A DNA stretch of 18,113 nt from G001797105 sp964528155 (GTDB taxonomy: Bacteria > Chloroflexota > Anaerolineae > Anaerolineales > E44-bin32): NCBI GenBank assembly GCA_964528155.1, contig CAZGRL010000073.1:1-18113 (forward strand). The letters run 5' to 3'. Position 1 is the first letter of the stretch; each line of letters begins with the position of its first letter. This document shows, piece by piece, positions 1 through 7,195 of this stretch. The position numbers and the translations under genes were made by a program. The notes under the pieces were generated by a model that was given only the letters and a program-made list of their open reading frames with translations, was not told where the DNA came from and did no database searches.

Positions 1-436
1 CCAGGTCGAAACGCTCTTCAGGGAAGATCGGGGTGAGGTCCTCGAACTTGGGGCGGTTCTTGGCCTCCTCCGGATCGAGGCCGTTGATCGACTCCACCCG
101 CAGCAGTCCGTAGTACTTCTCCGAGTCCTTGGGCGGGCGGATCTGACCGATGACCATGTCGCCTGTTCGCAGGCCGAATCGGCGTATCTGCGATTGCGAG
201 ACGTAAATGTCGTTCGGGCCAGGAAGGTAGTGATCGGCCCGCAGGAATCCCATCCCCTCGTTCATGACATCGAGAACGCCCCCGCGCAATTCCAACCCGC
301 GACGCTCAGCATCAGCCTGCATGATTCTGAGGATCAGATCCTCTTTCTTCATGCGGGTCGCGCCGGGTACGTCCAGGTCTTTCGACATGGCGCGCAGATC
401 GGATAGTGTCATGGCTTCCAATTGAGCGATATTCAT
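1..436 (-). CDS. rho: Transcription termination factor Rho, N-terminal part (cut by window edge)
   Basis: Rho is the hexameric RNA helicase that ends transcription at unstructured C-rich RNA. Only the first 145 residues are here; the RecA-like ATPase core lies beyond the left edge. Residues ~1-45 match the Rho N-terminal helical domain (MTLSDLRAMSKDLDV, then KKEDLILRIMQADAE). Residues ~50-115 match the cold-shock-like RNA-binding domain, with GGVLDVMNEGMGFLR, NDIYVSQSQIRRFGLRTGD and RPPKDSEKYYGLLRVE. The segment ending NRPKFEDLTPIFPEE leads into the ATPase domain as in other Rho proteins. I chose the ATG at 436 because GGAG sits 7 nt upstream and family members begin the same way (MNIA-LEAMTL). 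It lies downstream of glpX on the same strand but has its own promoter and a long leader, so it is probably transcribed separately. Confidence 0.95.
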   Translation of the reverse strand, partial: MNIAQLEAMTLSDLRAMSKDLDVPGATRMKKEDLILRIMQADAERRGLELRGGVLDVMNEGMGFLRADHYLPGPNDIYVSQSQIRRFGLRTGDMVIGQIRPPKDSEKYYGLLRVESINGLDPEEAKNRPKFEDLTPIFPEERFDL

Positions 437-599
437 CGAGAAACTCCACGCGGGGGCAACGGGTTGCGTGACGCGCTACAATGCCTCAGGATTGAACCAC
501 CTAACAGAGCAGGAACCGTCAGGCAAGAGTGGACGACACGGGTATCAGGTCTTCGTTGCGGTATGGGGAGGTTACCAGAGGAGAACCAGTCCTCTGAAT
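437..599 (-). promoter_or_regulatory. rho mRNA 5' leader with promoter-proximal hairpin
   Basis: If transcription starts about 7 nt after the -10 box, rho has a leader of roughly 160 nt. Near its 5' end is a perfect 7-bp stem with a 7-nt loop (arms 590-596 and 576-582, CAGAGGA/TCCTCTG). The rest shows little strong pairing. E. coli Rho represses itself through its leader, so autogenous control is a reasonable inference, but no specific element is recognised here. Confidence 0.5.
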
Positions 600-605
600 G
601 TCGGG

Positions 606-634
606 ATTATAGCACGCTGAGTCAAGGCGTGCAA
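606..634 (-). promoter_or_regulatory. Sigma-70-type promoter for rho
   Basis: Read on the minus strand, TTGCAC (629-634) and a perfect consensus TATAAT (606-611) are separated by exactly 17 bp. A second TTGACT lies between them but is only 8 bp from the -10 box, so it is not the partner. The site lies about 170 bp upstream of the rho start codon. Confidence 0.8.
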
Positions 635-825
635 GGCGGACCGAATTCCCATCCTCCATACCGGATATTTCATCCACAATCTACGCGAGAGTGTCACACG
701 GCTTGATCTGCGCCCGGGTGTGCCGCTGCGATTCGACCTCGCCGCCTGACGCGACGCCGACAGCCGCACGGGGGAGCATCCGGGTCATGTGAGACTGGCC
801 CGGCAGGCAAGTTCCGGTCGGATGT
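635..825. other. Intergenic stretch between glpX and the rho promoter, no gene seen
   Basis: No reading frame here has a ribosome binding site or recognisable product. The only structure I see is an imperfect 9-bp pairing (one mismatch) between segments near 719-729 and 764-773, too weak to name. Confidence 0.4.
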
Positions 826-840
826 ACCCGCCGAGCGGGT
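826..840 (-). terminator. Short hairpin at the end of glpX
   Basis: A perfect 6-bp stem with a 3-nt loop (ACCCGC-TCG-GCGGGT on the minus strand) begins on the last base of the glpX stop codon. No T-run follows, so it is not a classical intrinsic terminator. It may protect the 3' end or help Rho-dependent ending of the operon transcript. Confidence 0.4.
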
Positions 841-1829
841 CAGCCGATGCGATCGTATCGGATTTGGCTCACCGCCATCAACTTCTCCCAACGGTGGGTG
901 GCGATGATCTCTCGAACCGTCCCGGTCCTGCCTCGCATGACGAGGCTGTGGGTGCGGGCTCCTCCACCGAAGTATTTCACCCCCTCCACCAATTCGCCAT
1001 CCGTGATCCCGGTGAGCGCGAAGAACACGTCATCGCCGGATACGAGATCGTCCGTCTCGAGGATCCTGTCCAGATCGTACCCCTGGGAGCGTGCTGCGAC
1101 GGCTTCTGCCTCATTTCTCGGATGCAGACGGCCCTGTATCTGTCCGCCCATGCACTTCAGGGCGGCTGCGGCCAGGACGGCTTCCGGTGTTCCGCCGATT
1201 CCTGCCAGCAGATCGATGCCCGAGTCCGGTCTGGCGGTCATGATCGCCCCGGCGACGTCGCCATCGGAGATCAGGCGGATGCGCGCGCCCGCCTGGCGGA
1301 CGTTTTTGATGAGATCCTGGTGGCGCGTCCGATCGAGGATGATCACGGTCAGGTCGTCGACATCCGCCCCTTTCGCCCGGGCCACAGCCTCGAGATTGTC
1401 CTTGATCGGAGCCGTGATGTCGATATGGCCCCTGGCTTGGGGGCCGACAGCCAGTTTGTCCATGTACACGATCGGGCCCGGGTTGAACATCGTGTTCCGC
1501 TCGGCCAGGGCCACGGTCGACACGGAATTCGGGCGACCCATCGCCAGCAGACTCGTGCCTTCGACCGGATCCACGGCGATGTCTACTTCCAGCCCGCCCG
1601 CTCCGAGGCGCTCACCGTTATACAGCATCGGAGCTTCGTCCTTCTCGCCCTCGCCGATGACCACCACGCCGTTGATCTCGATGGTGTTGAGCACCAATCG
1701 CATGGCGTCGACAGCGGCCTGATCACCCGCCTCCTTCTCCCCCCGCCCCATCAACCTGCCGGCCGCCAGCACGGCGGCCTCCGTCACACGGACGAGGTCG
1801 AGCGCCAGGTTACGTGAGGGTTTCTCCAT
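840..1829 (-). CDS. glpX: Fructose-1,6-bisphosphatase class II (GlpX)
   Basis: The enzyme hydrolyses fructose-1,6-bisphosphate to fructose-6-phosphate in gluconeogenesis; some GlpX proteins also take sedoheptulose-1,7-bisphosphate. The 329 residues are a full-length family member. Visible hallmarks are VVVIGEGEKDEAPML (~56-69), AVDPVEGTSLLAMG (~85-98), DRTRHQDLIKNVRQAGARIRL in the middle, and GIGGTPEAVLAAAALKCMGG. Acidic residues in the GEGEKDE and DPVEG blocks are the expected metal ligands. I placed the start at the ATG at 1829, preceded by AAGGAAG. The frame stays open further upstream, but that stretch overlaps cdsA and has no family similarity. cdsA ends 41 bp upstream, so the two are probably cotranscribed. 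This is the last gene before rho's separate promoter. Confidence 0.95.
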   Translation of the reverse strand: MEKPSRNLALDLVRVTEAAVLAAGRLMGRGEKEAGDQAAVDAMRLVLNTIEINGVVVIGEGEKDEAPMLYNGERLGAGGLEVDIAVDPVEGTSLLAMGRPNSVSTVALAERNTMFNPGPIVYMDKLAVGPQARGHIDITAPIKDNLEAVARAKGADVDDLTVIILDRTRHQDLIKNVRQAGARIRLISDGDVAGAIMTARPDSGIDLLAGIGGTPEAVLAAAALKCMGGQIQGRLHPRNEAEAVAARSQGYDLDRILETDDLVSGDDVFFALTGITDGELVEGVKYFGGGARTHSLVMRGRTGTVREIIATHRWEKLMAVSQIRYDRIG

Positions 1830-1870
1830 CTGCAATTCTTCCTTTCCGCCGACGCTACCACCTGACGCGA

Positions 1871-2689
1871 TTAACGCGCCAGGAAGCTCGCCAGATAAAA
1901 GGCGAGTACACCGGACCACAACAACGAGTCGATTCGATCGAGCGCTCCTCCATGACCGGGGATCAGGCTTCCGGTGTCCTTGACCCCGACCTCGCGTTTG
2001 ATCATGCTGACACCCAGGTCTCCAAGCGTGGACAACAATCCGATGGCGATCCCCAGGGCCACACCGTGGACGCCGGTCACGAGAGACATAGGGCCGGCGA
2101 GAGAATTCAATCCCAGGCCCAGGGCCCCACCTCCCGCTGCGCCCCCCAGGACGCCCGCCAGGTAACCCTCCCAGGTCTTCTTCGGGCTCAAACGAGGCGC
2201 CATCTTGTGCCGACCGTAGGCCCGTCCGATGAAATAGGCCGCCGAATCGGAAATCCAGGTCGTTGGTAGTGCGAGCAGCACCCACCACTCACCGTCAGGG
2301 ATCCCCCTGAGAGAGACAAGGTAAGACGCCAGCCAACCGACGTACATCGTCCCGCCCAGGGTCACGCCGAAGTCCGTCCCCGACCGCGAAGCGCCTCGTT
2401 CGTAGTCAAACAGGTGCCAGACGACGGCGGCCAGACACAGCCCGGCCAGCACGATCGGCAGATCCGCAAAACCCGAGGCCCCCCTGGTGGCGACCAATGC
2501 CAGGGTGCCCAAGACCATGATCACCAGCGATGGGCGCAGGCCATGTTGGCGAAAAAGCGCACCGAACTCGCCGACGGCGAGGCTTGCGACCAACGCCACG
2601 ACGAGCACATAGGGCCATCCCCCGACCGTGATCAGCCAGATGACCGGTGGGAGAACCACCAGCGCAACGATCACGCGCTCACGAAGCAT
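1871..2689 (-). CDS. cdsA: Phosphatidate cytidylyltransferase (CDP-diglyceride synthase)
   Basis: This membrane enzyme makes CDP-diacylglycerol from phosphatidic acid and CTP, the precursor of bacterial phospholipids. The 272 residues are nearly all hydrophobic helices (about eight). The C-terminal CDS signature is complete: SMIKREVGVKDTGSLIPGHG followed by GALDRID, with the K-R-x4-K-D and H-G-G-x-x-D-R-x-D elements. The SDSAAYFIGRAYGRHKMAP and SPKKTWEG motifs lie just before it. The start at 2689 (MLRERVI) is typical for the family, although no strong Shine-Dalgarno is visible. It lies 91 bp after uppS, the usual order in the frr-uppS-cdsA cluster. The two enzymes link the undecaprenyl carrier supply with phospholipid supply at the membrane. 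Confidence 0.95.
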   Translation of the reverse strand: MLRERVIVALVVLPPVIWLITVGGWPYVLVVALVASLAVGEFGALFRQHGLRPSLVIMVLGTLALVATRGASGFADLPIVLAGLCLAAVVWHLFDYERGASRSGTDFGVTLGGTMYVGWLASYLVSLRGIPDGEWWVLLALPTTWISDSAAYFIGRAYGRHKMAPRLSPKKTWEGYLAGVLGGAAGGGALGLGLNSLAGPMSLVTGVHGVALGIAIGLLSTLGDLGVSMIKREVGVKDTGSLIPGHGGALDRIDSLLWSGVLAFYLASFLAR

Positions 2690-2780
2690 GCTTGTTGGGA
2701 CTCACAGATGAGCGAATTGGTTCGAGCGCTTCGCAGCCTGCGACCCGTCGACGCCGCGGGACCGGAGGGGCGGCAGCCAG

Positions 2781-3521
2781 CTAGCGGTGTCCAACCGGAG
2801 CACGCACCCGTCCGAAGCGTCGCTCGCGTTGGGCATACTCGTTCAATGCTTCCAGAAGTTCCTGCCGGCCGAAATCGGGCCAGTACACCTGGGGAAAGTA
2901 CCACTCGGAATAGGCCGCTTGCCAGATCAGGAAATTGCTCACCCGCATCTCACCCGAAGTCCGGATGACAAGATCGGGGTCCGGGCAATCGGCTGTGTAC
3001 AGATAGTGGTGGATCAATTCCTCGTCGACTTGTTCCGGCCGTATGCCATCGGCCATCATCCGACGGATACCGCGAACAATCTCGTCCCGGCCGCCATAGT
3101 TCCAGGCGATATTCAAGACGATCTTCTGGTTGTGGCGAGTCAGCTCAATAGCGCGGCTCACCTTTTCCTGGAGGGAAGGCCCCAAACCTTCCAGACGGCC
3201 CAGGTGTCTCAATTGCACGCCGTTCTCATGAAGTTCGTACAACTGCTTGTCGATGACTTCCTCGAGGATGTTGAGCAGGCCGCGGACCTCGTCCGGGGGG
3301 CGCTCCCAATTCTCCGTGGAGAAGGCGTAGATTGTCAGATACTGGATGCCGAACTCGACACACGCCTCAAGGACCCGTCGAAGGTTGTCGACACCGGCGC
3401 GGTGTCCGGCCAGACGGGGCAGGCCGCGGGCGCGTGCCCAACGCCCATTGCCGTCCATGATGATCGCTACATGGGCCGGTATTTTTTCCGGGATCCTTTC
3501 GTCTCGAGATTTCAATTCCAC
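2781..3521 (-). CDS. uppS: Isoprenyl transferase (undecaprenyl diphosphate synthase family)
   Basis: This cis-prenyltransferase condenses isopentenyl diphosphate onto farnesyl diphosphate to form the C55 lipid carrier for cell-wall and surface polysaccharides. The 246-residue protein has HVAIIMDGNGRWA (~17-29; D23 is the expected catalytic/Mg residue), TIYAFSTENWERP, and the C-terminal DLVIRTSGEMRVSNFLIWQA followed by AYSEWYF. The canonical block is RTGGEQRLSNFL, so this copy has small substitutions (S for G, M for Q). The start is uncertain. A GTG at 3521 has little SD, while a TTG two codons later has GGAG 5 nt upstream. Either gives essentially the same protein. It lies 124 bp after frr. 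Confidence 0.95.
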   Translation of the reverse strand: MELKSRDERIPEKIPAHVAIIMDGNGRWARARGLPRLAGHRAGVDNLRRVLEACVEFGIQYLTIYAFSTENWERPPDEVRGLLNILEEVIDKQLYELHENGVQLRHLGRLEGLGPSLQEKVSRAIELTRHNQKIVLNIAWNYGGRDEIVRGIRRMMADGIRPEQVDEELIHHYLYTADCPDPDLVIRTSGEMRVSNFLIWQAAYSEWYFPQVYWPDFGRQELLEALNEYAQRERRFGRVRAPVGHR

Positions 3522-3645
3522 TCCAACCGCTGGCTGACCAACCCCCGGGCTCTCAACCTACTTCTCCAGCAGGTCCGTGACGGATAGCATTCCCTTGCCG
3601 GATGCGCCGACGCCCTCTGCCCTGCCTTACGGACCTGAGAGGGGG

Positions 3646-4203
3646 CTATACCTCCAGAACTTCGGCCTCCTTGTGCTCGCCCATCTCGTTGATCTCATCG
3701 ATATGGCGATCGGTGGTCTTCTGGAGTTCCGCCTCACCGCGCTTGAGTTCGTCTTCGGAGATATCTTTGTCCCGCTCGAACTCGCGTAGCGTGTTTTGGA
3801 TGTCCCGACGGACATTGCGAACGGCGATTCGCGCGTCCTCGCAGCGACTTCTCACCAGCCGGACCAACTCGTGCCGTCGTTCCTCCGTCAACGGCGGGAT
3901 ATTCAGGCGGATGATCTTCCCATCATTGTTAGGTGTCAACCCCAAATCGGAGGCCTGGATCGCCCGGGTGATCTCTTTGAGGGTCGTCGCGTCGAATGGG
4001 CGGATCGTCAACAGACGAGGCTCCGGCGCCGAGATCGTCGCCAATTGCATCAACGGGGTAGGGGTGCCGTAGTACTCTACCGGAAGGCGCTCTACGAGTG
4101 CCGGAGAAGCCCGACCGGTGCGGATGGACGCCAGGTCATCTTCGAGGGATCGAACGGCCCCGTTCATGCGAGATTCAGCCTCGGCGAGCGCTTCATTGAC
4201 CAT
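3646..4203 (-). CDS. frr: Ribosome recycling factor
   Basis: RRF splits the post-termination ribosome together with EF-G. The protein has 185 residues, the standard length, and aligns over its full length with the family. It has the N-terminal helix (LEDDLASIRTGRASPAL), the second-domain start (PVEYYGTPTPLMQLATISAP), TIRPFDATTLKEI, LGLTPNNDGKIIRLNIPPLT and the C-terminal helices (EERRHELVRLV and ISEDELKRGEAELQ). The ATG at 4203 has AGGAG 7 nt upstream. In most bacteria frr directly follows pyrH. Here ~410 bp containing a repeat element and an assembly gap lie between them, so frr may need its own promoter or readthrough. I see only poor -10-like sequences (TATCCT near 4250). Confidence 0.97.
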   Translation of the reverse strand: MVNEALAEAESRMNGAVRSLEDDLASIRTGRASPALVERLPVEYYGTPTPLMQLATISAPEPRLLTIRPFDATTLKEITRAIQASDLGLTPNNDGKIIRLNIPPLTEERRHELVRLVRSRCEDARIAVRNVRRDIQNTLREFERDKDISEDELKRGEAELQKTTDRHIDEINEMGEHKEAEVLEV

Positions 4204-4300
4204 GCGGAGGCTCCTCAGGCATAGGTGAGCTTGCTTTTACCCCCTAAAGGATAGCCCAAAACCGGAAAAATGCGTAGTCGATGAGGCAATCGAGGTGTGT

Positions 4301-4593
4301 CCGTCGTAATGTTGCATGCCACACTTCAGACCCAGTTGCTTTGGGTTTGTTGGGGGGGGGGGGGGGGGGGGCCACGCTGCGCTGGAAAAAAAAAACCCCC
4401 CGGGGCAGAGCCCGAAAAGATAGAACCCCGCGGGGGGGGCCAAAAAACCGGACACGAGAGGGGGAGANNNNNNNNNNTAGGTTCCACCCCACCCACCCCC
4501 CCCGTTTGTGTGGGTTGTGGGGGCCGGCGCCCCCCCCCAACAAACCCAAAGCAACTTATCTCCCCCCTGGAGCCCTGCAAGATACTGGATACG
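4301..4593. repeat. Dispersed inverted-repeat element, copy 1 (between pyrH and frr)
   Basis: The core is a perfect inverted repeat of at least 26 bp: 4335-4360 (GTTGCTTTGGGTTTGTT, then G's) against 4530-4555 (C's, then AACAAACCCAAAGCAAC). The left arm runs into 20 consecutive G. Copy 2 at 12211-12454 aligns without gaps on both outer sides. The left flank (4301-4351 against 12211-12261) matches at 33 of 51 positions, with ATGTTG-N4-CCACA at identical spacing. The right flank (4539-4593 against 12400-12454) matches at about 37 of 55, including TATCTCCCC at identical spacing. Sequence near the gap is low-complexity and partly a fold-back, and is probably unreliable. This looks like a MITE- or REP-like non-coding element; no transposase is present. 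The rest of the 4204-4616 intergenic region shows no gene. Confidence 0.75.
4468..4477. other. Assembly gap (10 N) inside repeat copy 1
   Basis: Ten N mark an unresolved join of unknown true length. The ~100 bases on each side (4352-4538) are homopolymer-rich and should not be translated or trusted. The pyrH-frr order across the gap is the normal bacterial order, which supports the join being correct. Confidence 0.95.
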
Positions 4594-4616
4594 CCCGGCT
4601 TGCGCTGCAAATACGC

Positions 4617-5351
4617 TCAGCCGCTGATGGTCGTACCCACCTGCTTGCCCATGACTGCGTTGACCAGGCTGTCCTCGTGCCACATATCGAGGACCACAAT
4701 CGGGAGACTATTGTCCATGCAGAGAGAGATCGCCGTGCTGTCCATCACCTGCAACCGGCGATTGAGGGCGTCGATGTAGCTCAATCTGTCGAACCGGCGC
4801 GCCGAGGGATCAACTTCCGGATCGGACTCATATACTCCGTCGACCTTGGTCGCCTTGATCACGATATCGGCATCGATCTCCATCGCCCGCAAGGCGGCCG
4901 CCGTGTCGGTCGAAAAATACGGGTTGCCTGTTCCCCCGCCCAGGATGACGACACGGCCCTTCTCCAGGTGGCGGATCGCCCTGCGCCTGATGTAGGGCTC
5001 GGCGACGGCCCGCATCTCTATCGCCGACATGATGCGGGTGACAATTCCAGCGCGTTCGAGGGCATCCATGAGCGCCATTGAGTTCATGATCGTGCCCAAC
5101 ATCCCCATGTAGTCGGCCGTCGCCCGTTCCATCCCACGGGCGATCCCTTCACGCCCTCGCCACAGGTTCCCGGCGCCGATGACGATCGCCACCTGTACGC
5201 CCAGATCCATCACACGCTTCACCTCGGCCGTGACGGCTTCAGCGCGCAGGGGATCGATGCCAAACCCCTCCGGACCGGCCAGTGCCTCCCCGCCCAACTT
5301 CAGCAGAATTCTGCGGTAAGCGGGATCGCCTGCGGTATGCTCCGCGCGCAT
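4617..5351 (-). CDS. pyrH: Uridylate kinase (UMP kinase)
   Basis: PyrH phosphorylates UMP to UDP in pyrimidine nucleotide synthesis and belongs to the amino-acid-kinase fold. The 244 residues show RRILLKLGGEALAG (~13-26), VAIVIGAGNLWRGREG, the ATADYMGMLGTIMNSMALMD helix, VVILGGGTGNPYFSTDTAAA and IKATKVDGVYESDP. All are canonical UMP kinase blocks. I chose the ATG at 5351 because a strong GGGAGGGAAGG lies just upstream. The frame is open for 19 more codons, but that stretch is the tsf-pyrH intercistronic hairpin. tsf ends 57 bp upstream, so this is the usual rpsB-tsf-pyrH operon. Confidence 0.97.
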   Translation of the reverse strand: MRAEHTAGDPAYRRILLKLGGEALAGPEGFGIDPLRAEAVTAEVKRVMDLGVQVAIVIGAGNLWRGREGIARGMERATADYMGMLGTIMNSMALMDALERAGIVTRIMSAIEMRAVAEPYIRRRAIRHLEKGRVVILGGGTGNPYFSTDTAAALRAMEIDADIVIKATKVDGVYESDPEVDPSARRFDRLSYIDALNRRLQVMDSTAISLCMDNSLPIVVLDMWHEDSLVNAVMGKQVGTTISG

Positions 5352-5378
5352 GCTGCCTTCCCTCCCGTGAAGCAAATC

Positions 5379-5401
5379 GGGCCAACCCAGATGGTTGGCC
5401 C
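5379..5401 (-). terminator. Intercistronic hairpin between tsf and pyrH (possible attenuator)
   Basis: A perfect 9-bp stem with a 5-nt loop (GGGCCAACC-ATCTG-GGTTGGCCC on the minus strand) starts 7 nt after the tsf stop codon. It is followed by GATTTGCTT, only a weak T-rich tail. It could partly terminate transcription or stabilise the rpsB-tsf mRNA, letting ribosomal genes be expressed above pyrH. A partial terminator at this junction is known in E. coli. Confidence 0.6.
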
Positions 5402-5408
5402 GTGTCAC

Positions 5409-6011
5409 TCAACCCACATCCTCCCCGACGCTCCAGCGTTCGAAGCGCCGGACGCCGATGTTCTCGCCGGTCTTGGCGATCGTATCCTGCATGACTTCGG
5501 CGACTGTTCGCTCCTCATCTCGGATATAGGCCTGATCCAGCAGGCAGTTCTCCTCGTAGAACTTCTCCAGGCGACCTTCGACAATCCGCTCGATGATCCC
5601 TTCCGGCTTCCCATCGTCGCTGGCTTGCTGGCGCGCACTCTGGCGCTCGGCTTCGATCAGCTCCTCGGGGACGTCCTGGCGAGCGATCCACCTGGGTGAC
5701 GTCGCCGCGATTTGCAGCGCAATCTCGTGGGCGAAGTTGCGGAACTCGACAGTGCGAGCGACAAAGTCAGTCTCGCAATTGACCTCGACCATCACTCCAA
5801 CTCGGCCTTCTCCGTGGGAATACAGATCGAGGACCCCGTTGCGTGTTTCACGATCCGCCCGCTTAGCCGCTGCCGCCAGACCCTTCTCCTGCAATAGCGT
5901 GATTGCAGCCTGAAGGTCACCATTGCTCTCTTGCAGCGCGGTCCGGCAGTCAAGGATCCCGGCGCCGGTCGCCTCGCGCAGCTCTTTGATCTGCGACGCC
6001 TGGATACTCAT
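5409..6011 (-). CDS. tsf: Translation elongation factor Ts
   Basis: EF-Ts exchanges GDP for GTP on EF-Tu. This is the short form, 200 residues against ~280 in E. coli, as in Thermus and several other phyla. The N-terminal UBA-like domain (IKELREATGAGILDCRTALQ) and the core TDFV loop (VEVNCETDFVARTVEFRNFA) are clear. The C-terminal helix ends TVAEVMQDTIAKTGENIGVRRFERWSVGE (shown here only to locate it: residues ~167-195). Its ATG overlaps the rpsB stop codon as ATGA, so the two are translationally coupled. Confidence 0.97.
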   Translation of the reverse strand: MSIQASQIKELREATGAGILDCRTALQESNGDLQAAITLLQEKGLAAAAKRADRETRNGVLDLYSHGEGRVGVMVEVNCETDFVARTVEFRNFAHEIALQIAATSPRWIARQDVPEELIEAERQSARQQASDDGKPEGIIERIVEGRLEKFYEENCLLDQAYIRDEERTVAEVMQDTIAKTGENIGVRRFERWSVGEDVG

Positions 6012-6988
6012 TCTTCGTCCTCGTCTTCTGTTTCGTCATCATCATCATAGGAATCGTCATCGTCGTCGCCATCGTCATCCTCAGACTCCATCTCGTGGTC
6101 CTCGGACTCCTCCGGCTCAACGTCATCTTCATCTGATTGATCAGAAAGATCTACGGCTTCCGATCTTCCCTCTGCCTCGCCGAATTCGCCGGTTTGGAGT
6201 TTGGCCAGAGTGGCCTCCCCCAATAGCTCTTCATCACTCAGATCCAGACTGGCAGCGACCTGACGGTCGGCCTCACCAGCCGCTTCTTCTTCAGCCTCTT
6301 CCTTCCGCAGCGCTTTGCCCTCCAGCACGGCATCGGCGATCTTGGCCGTGAGGAGTTTGATCGCCCGGATCGCGTCGTCATTCGAGGGGATCACGTAGTC
6401 CACCCCGCGCGGGTCACAGTTCGTGTCGACCAGCGCGATCACGCCGATGTCGAGCAGATTGGCTTCATGGATAGCGGTCTCTTCCCTCTTGACATCCACC
6501 ACGAAGATCAGCGCCGGCAGCGTCCGCATGTTGCGAATGCCGCCCAGACGGTCCTGAAGGCGCTCGATCTTGCGTTCCAGGATGAGTGCTTCCTTCTTTG
6601 TCAGGTGCTCGAATTGTCCCGAATCTCGCTGCTTTTCGAGCGTGTCCAGTTCATCGATCCTGCTCCGGATGGTTCGCCAGTTGGTCAGCGTCCCACCCAG
6701 CCAGCGCGCGTTGACGTACGCCATCCCACATCGATTTGCCTCGGTCTGTATCGTCTCCTGGGCCTGACGTTTCGTCCCGACGAACAGCAGCGATCCTCCC
6801 CCCGAAACCGAGTCCCGGATCAATGCGTAGACCGCCTCGAGCGACTCGAGTGTCTGTTGGAGATCGATGATATGGATCCCGTTCCTCTCGGTGAAGATGA
6901 ACGGCCTCATGCGGGGGTTCCACTTGCGAGTGCGGTGCCCGAAGTGGACGCCTGTTTCGAGAAGCGCCTTCATGCTGATGACAGCCAT
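6008..6988 (-). CDS. rpsB: 30S ribosomal protein S2 with long acidic C-terminal tail
   Basis: S2 is assembled late on the small subunit and joins its head and body. Residues 1-228 are a complete S2: MKALLETGVHFGHRTRKWNP, FIFTERNGIHIIDLQQT, FVGTKRQAQE, RWLGGTLTNWRTI, then PALIFVVDVKREETAIHEA and DTNCDPRGVDYVIPSNDDA. Most S2 proteins end shortly after this point (241 residues in E. coli). Here 98 more residues follow. The last 44 contain about 32 Asp or Glu, including runs of five and four D, with no obvious fold. I placed the start at the ATG at 6988, 10 nt after AGGAGG; a TTG at 6997 is only 1 nt from that site. The stop overlaps the tsf start. Confidence 0.96.
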   Translation of the reverse strand: MAVISMKALLETGVHFGHRTRKWNPRMRPFIFTERNGIHIIDLQQTLESLEAVYALIRDSVSGGGSLLFVGTKRQAQETIQTEANRCGMAYVNARWLGGTLTNWRTIRSRIDELDTLEKQRDSGQFEHLTKKEALILERKIERLQDRLGGIRNMRTLPALIFVVDVKREETAIHEANLLDIGVIALVDTNCDPRGVDYVIPSNDDAIRAIKLLTAKIADAVLEGKALRKEEAEEEAAGEADRQVAASLDLSDEELLGEATLAKLQTGEFGEAEGRSEAVDLSDQSDEDDVEPEESEDHEMESEDDDGDDDDDSYDDDDETEDEDEE

Positions 6989-7160
6989 CGTTCTCAAGCC
7001 TCCTGTGCGTTATGCCTCCGCCTTCTTCATCCCCGTCTGGAGCCGAGGTTCGCCCGGCACGCCCAGACAAGTCGGAAAGGCGTGTGAGATGGTCCCCTTC
7101 ACGGGGATAGCCCTCATTGGGCACAATTCTCCCGCCAGGCCGCGCTTCTCTGGCGGGAGT
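6989..7160 (-). promoter_or_regulatory. rpsB leader with three tandem hairpins
   Basis: The predicted transcript begins almost directly with a 9-bp stem (CTCCCGCCA at 7159-7151 paired with 7137-7129; 13-nt loop). Two small matched hairpins follow: GCCC-AATGA-GGGC (7122-7110) and CCCC-GTGAA-GGGG (7106-7094), each a 4-bp stem with a 5-nt purine-rich loop. The AGGAGG ribosome site for rpsB is near 6999-7004. Many ribosomal operons are repressed by one of their own products binding the leader, so an S2-binding leader is a plausible inference. I do not recognise a known Rfam leader. Confidence 0.5.
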
Positions 7161-7166
7161 CGAAAC

Positions 7167-7195
7167 AGTATAACATGCCGGTCAGGTCGCGTCAA
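7167..7195 (-). promoter_or_regulatory. Sigma-70-type promoter for the rpsB operon
   Basis: On the minus strand TTGACG (7190-7195) and TATACT (7167-7172) are separated by exactly 17 bp. This is a strong promoter, expected for a ribosomal protein operon. It lies 41-69 bp past the stop codon of the preceding thioesterase gene. Confidence 0.8.

Noticed and set aside
612..627. TTGACT as the rho -35 box
   Set aside because: It is only 8 bp from the TATAAT. The TTGCAC at 629-634 gives the proper 17-bp spacing.
789..1817. Long plus-strand frame opposite glpX
   Set aside because: It has no ribosome site or recognisable domain and mirrors the codon bias of glpX. The same reasoning removes the minus-strand frame opposite hutU (14202-15179) and the plus frame inside 16386-17456.
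1830..2288. A 482-residue version of GlpX starting inside cdsA
   Set aside because: The extra part is the shadow of the cdsA gene in another frame. A good ribosome site precedes the ATG at 1829.
4237..4700. Open frames running through the first N gap
   Set aside because: They read through homopolymers and N, consist of Pro/Gly runs and have no family similarity. They are products of unreliable sequence.
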